Of a stretch of DNA of 7,562 nt, positions 5,045 to 7,562 are shown piece after piece. Every line of letters begins with the position of its first letter. Within the stretch, counting starts at the first letter, position 1. The position numbers and the translations under genes were made by a program. A model generated the notes under the pieces. That model did not search any database. It was not told where the DNA came from and saw only the letters and a list, made by a program, of their open reading frames with translations. The DNA comes from Candidatus Hydrogenedentota bacterium (GTDB lineage Bacteria; Hydrogenedentota; Hydrogenedentia; Hydrogenedentales; SLHB01): the NCBI GenBank assembly GCA_003557825.1, contig PWNM01000448.1, forward strand, positions 1-7,562, read 5' to 3'.

Positions 5045-6967
5045 TTAGCGCAGGTCGAGGGCGTAGACGCTGACGTCGTGGTAGCGGCCGTGGAGGAAGA
5101 GGGCTTCCCGTTGGGTTCCCGCCTTTTGAAAGCCCAAAGCGGTGAGTAAGGCATGGAGCGGCGCATCTCGGTCGGGAGCATGGGTGACGACGCGACGGAG
5201 CCCTTGTTGTTTGCCGGCTTCGCCAAGCACAAGTCGCAGGCCTTTGCGAATATCTTCCGCCTCGTAATGGGCCGGATCATGTAGATAAATCGCAGCCTGA
5301 GCGACGTCGGGCAGGCGGTCGGGCCCGATACGGAGCAATCCGATGGCCGTCCCGTCCCGTTTGGTGAGGATCATCTCCTGCTCCATGCCTTGCGGGTGAA
5401 GGGCGTCCATTTCCCGTTCATAGGTCGTGGCGAGGAGGATGCCGCCCGGTTGCAGAGCGAAGTAGCCCGCGTCGTTCCAGTTCTCCCATTTGACGAGCAT
5501 GGGGCTGTCGGCTTCCTCGATGGGACGCATGGATACCGTCATGCTGAGGGCGGCCTTGGCCATGGTCAGCAGGGAGTACGAGGACTTTTGCCCCGCGCCC
5601 AGGTGCTGATACATGCGGGTGAAATTGACCCCCTCGGTTGAAAGCAGATTGAACGCGGCCACGGCGGCTTGCATCCAGGCGCGCTGCGCATCGCACCAAA
5701 CCTCGGCGGGCGTACGGGGCGAACCGGTCAAGGCATGATGCACGGCCGCGCACCCCCCGCCGCAGAGGTGGCGCGCCCAGCACCGCATGCAGGCGGCCGT
5801 GGTTAGCGTGCCCACATCATCGAATTGGCGCACGGCGGGGCCATCCAACGAGCCTTCCGGAACCGAACCGACTCGAAACTCCGGCTGCCCCATGAAATAA
5901 CGAGAGGGATACAGGCTGCCGTCGCTTTCGACAGCCAGTTCGTTCGTACCGGCCGGGTCGTAACGCCGCAACGGGGTTCCTTCGTATATCCGGTGGAACA
6001 GCGGCGCCACGGGATCGAGGCGGAAATAGCGCCCCTTGAGCAAGCTCTCGGCATAGTATACCGCCGATTGCCGCAAGGCGGGGAAGAATTCGGTGACCCC
6101 ATCGGGATGATCCTTGTAGGCCCCGTCTAGGTCGAGTTCCATGACTTTCACGCCGGCTTGGTCCAGGGCAGGGACCACCCCCTCATAGGAAGGCGTTCCG
6201 GGACGGACGATTACCCGCCCTCCGACATCGGCATCGGCGGGATGCAAGGCCTTGACAATCCGCGGAAGGGCATCCAGGCCCGTTTTGAGCAAGGCATCGA
6301 GGTGCTTCGCCACATTGGCCGGATCGCGAAATTCCATGCGCACGGAAACCTGATGACCTTCGAGTCCAGCGGGAGGAGAGGTCAAGCGGACTCCGTCGAT
6401 GCGCACGGCGGCAGTCAAGCGTTTTTCCGCCAGGGCCGCCATCTTGAGCGCTTCGGCGCATAACTCGGTGATGAGATCGGGATTGGCAACGGTTCCGTCC
6501 TCGAGAAACTCGAGAAGCAGATCCTGTTGTTTTTCCGACCGGCTGATGAGCAACGTCGCGGCATCGCGGCCCAGGCTGCGGGCGGTGTTCGAAGGGACCT
6601 GGGCTTGCCCCCGCCCGAACCAACTGCTTCGCGTGGGCTGCGGCTCGGCGGTATCACGCGGGAGGCGAACCGAAAGGCGCTTGAGACCTTTCTCCACCTC
6701 GAATTGCTTCATGTACTTTTCGGTATTTTGCAGCGCAAGGATGGACTTGGTGGCGCGCAACCATTCGAGCTCGCCGATGACCTCGTTAAGCTCCTTCACA
6801 TCATGGCGGCCGCCCAACTCGTGGAAGATGCGGTTCATCGATGCTTCCGGGTAGTATTCGAGGACGTCCCACGAAATCTCGTCGCATTCAAAGCAGAAAC
6901 ACGACTCCGGATCGATGGCGTATCGCCGTCCCCCTTCTTCGAATCGATGTATGTATACCCGCTGCAT
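5045..6967 (-). CDS. Pseudo-radical-SAM/SPASM maturase-like protein with GNAT domain
   Basis: 640 residues from ATG 6967 (a TTG directly upstream is the alternative). Domains: an N-terminal segment at 1-80 like the leader-peptide-binding start of SCIFF-type maturases; a degenerate radical SAM barrel at about 92-320; SPASM at about 335-430; GNAT acetyltransferase at about 478-640. The barrel aligns by eye with active maturases but lacks CxxxCxxC: after GLKRLSVRL the cluster loop is replaced, GGEP is EDGT (156-159), and TTNG is RIDG. In SPASM, CxxCxxxxxCxxxC (Cys393, 396, 402, 406) and the last Cys (425) remain, while the earlier Cys positions are Asp337 and Ser355. By the anaerobic sulfatase-maturase scheme, that keeps auxiliary cluster II but loses the SAM cluster and auxiliary I. 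The GNAT part has typical end strands (LGFQKAG) but no clear Q/RxxGxG acetyl-CoA loop. Cytoplasmic, coupled to the permease. Likely a substrate-binding or acetylating partner in a peptide system; catalysis by radical chemistry looks impossible. Confidence 0.82.
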   Translation of the reverse strand: MQRVYIHRFEEGGRRYAIDPESCFCFECDEISWDVLEYYPEASMNRIFHELGGRHDVKELNEVIGELEWLRATKSILALQNTEKYMKQFEVEKGLKRLSVRLPRDTAEPQPTRSSWFGRGQAQVPSNTARSLGRDAATLLISRSEKQQDLLLEFLEDGTVANPDLITELCAEALKMAALAEKRLTAAVRIDGVRLTSPPAGLEGHQVSVRMEFRDPANVAKHLDALLKTGLDALPRIVKALHPADADVGGRVIVRPGTPSYEGVVPALDQAGVKVMELDLDGAYKDHPDGVTEFFPALRQSAVYYAESLLKGRYFRLDPVAPLFHRIYEGTPLRRYDPAGTNELAVESDGSLYPSRYFMGQPEFRVGSVPEGSLDGPAVRQFDDVGTLTTAACMRCWARHLCGGGCAAVHHALTGSPRTPAEVWCDAQRAWMQAAVAAFNLLSTEGVNFTRMYQHLGAGQKSSYSLLTMAKAALSMTVSMRPIEEADSPMLVKWENWNDAGYFALQPGGILLATTYEREMDALHPQGMEQEMILTKRDGTAIGLLRIGPDRLPDVAQAAIYLHDPAHYEAEDIRKGLRLVLGEAGKQQGLRRVVTHAPDRDAPLHALLTALGFQKAGTQREALFLHGRYHDVSVYALDLR

Positions 6968-7562
6968 CAATACGCCCCTAACGTGCCCTTATCCCGACTC
7001 CAGTTCTCCATATATTTGAAGCAGGCAATGCCGATAACCGACCAGATGACGCAACTAATGATCAGAAAGAAAAAGGACTGATGGGTAAACACCGACGCAT
7101 AGACCGTTTCATAGACAGGAACCAAGAGCGCGTCGCCGGTCGAATCCAAAATGACCTCCCCTGCTTCGTCGACGGCCGGGACCATATCGGTAATGATTTT
7201 TTCGCCGTGTTCATCCAACACCGGCCTTTGTTGCCCGCCAATCAGTACGTATTTCAGACAAATGGCCGCATCTGTAATGGGCAGGGCATGGGCAAAAGAG
7301 CGGGCGGCCCAGTGCCATTCGGAGATCTGTTCGGTCGCAAAAATGGCCAGAGCCACCATGGCAAACCGGATGATCATGGCGACTTGACCCACTTGCTTGA
7401 GTACGAGCACCAGCCCTCCGACCATGAAGCCGAATCCCATGAGATTGATATAGGTAAGCCCAAGCAAAACAATGGTTTCGAACGGCGCGATGTAGAGACT
7501 GCCGCTCGCTACAGTGGCGGCCACCAGGATAAGCATAACGGCGGAGCTGAAAATATTGGTTA
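6967..7562 (-). CDS. ABC-2 type transporter permease, C-terminal part
   Basis: The frame is open to the right edge, so the N-terminus is missing; 197 residues are visible. By hydrophobicity there are four membrane segments, at about 3-24, 29-54, 60-77 and 163-184. The amphipathic WAARSFAHALPITDA before the last loop and the ending RDKGTLGAY are typical of ABC-2 family permeases (the family of antibiotic, polysaccharide and peptide exporters). Between the third and last segments lies a hydrophilic, acidic insert at about 110-160, longer than the short loop usual here, probably outside the cytoplasm. The ATP-binding subunit is not in the window and is expected upstream, to the right. The stop shares one base with the ATG of the maturase-like gene (TGATG), so the two are translated together. 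A peptide or small-molecule export or self-protection role is inferred from the neighbour. An internal ATG at 7536 is not the true start because the membrane segment continues before it. Confidence 0.85.
   Translation of the reverse strand, partial: TNIFSSAVMLILVAATVASGSLYIAPFETIVLLGLTYINLMGFGFMVGGLVLVLKQVGQVAMIIRFAMVALAIFATEQISEWHWAARSFAHALPITDAAICLKYVLIGGQQRPVLDEHGEKIITDMVPAVDEAGEVILDSTGDALLVPVYETVYASVFTHQSFFFLIISCVIWSVIGIACFKYMENWSRDKGTLGAY
6975..6979 (-). promoter_or_regulatory. Ribosome binding site of the maturase-like gene
   Basis: Minus-strand AGGGG lies 7 nt before ATG 6967, inside the last codons of the permease. It supports ATG 6967 rather than the adjacent TTG at 6970. Confidence 0.45.

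Noticed and set aside
4829..5149. Plus-strand frame across the intergenic gap (106 residues)
   Set aside because: No ribosome binding site, antisense to two real genes at its ends, and a composition unlike a folded protein.
6527..7081. Plus-strand 184-residue frame
   Set aside because: Shadow of the pseudo-maturase and permease genes, with no motif.

Overview
The window looks like chromosomal DNA from a GC-rich, probably Gram-negative-type environmental bacterium. Secreted multi-domain proteins that join a LamG jelly-roll, a PASTA or InlB-type domain and a nucleoside hydrolase with the extended DTDxxxDxDD motif are typical of Planctomycetes, Verrucomicrobia, Lentisphaerae, Hydrogenedentota and similar phyla. 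That assignment is an inference from domain style only. There is no rRNA, tRNA, IS element, CRISPR array or phage gene in the window.

Layout. Left, plus strand: a 57-residue zinc-ribbon protein (150-323) with a strong ribosome binding site, then a small HD-domain phosphohydrolase (534-1022) that most likely starts at a GTG. They converge on a minus-strand block. Read in its own direction (right to left), this block holds four genes: the C-terminal part of an ABC-2 type permease that runs off the right edge (6967-7562); a 640-residue protein with the architecture of a radical SAM/SPASM peptide maturase plus a C-terminal GNAT domain (5045-6967); and, after a 167-bp gap, two tandem paralogous secreted LamG / linker domain / nucleoside hydrolase proteins (2937-4877 and 1057-2940).

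Coupling. The permease stop and the maturase-like start overlap as TGATG. The stop of the first LamG-hydrolase and the start of the second overlap as ATGA, with a good AAGGAG site in front. So there are two tightly coupled gene pairs, and the 167-bp gap between them could carry a promoter.

Most interesting point. The maturase-like protein aligns by eye along its whole length with SCIFF-type radical SAM/SPASM maturases. However, the CxxxCxxC cluster motif is gone, GGEP has become EDGT, and the two Cys positions that normally belong only to auxiliary cluster I are Asp and Ser. All four ligands expected for auxiliary cluster II are kept. This looks like a pseudo-radical-SAM protein, fused to a GNAT domain and translationally coupled to an ABC-2 permease. 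It may be a non-catalytic recognition, scaffold or acetylation component of a peptide maturation/export system whose other genes would lie beyond the right edge.

The second point of interest is the LamG-nucleoside hydrolase pair. The flanking domains are paralogous, but the middle domain differs (PASTA in one, an InlB/Flg_new-like beta domain in the other), and a 167-bp stretch is much better conserved than the rest.
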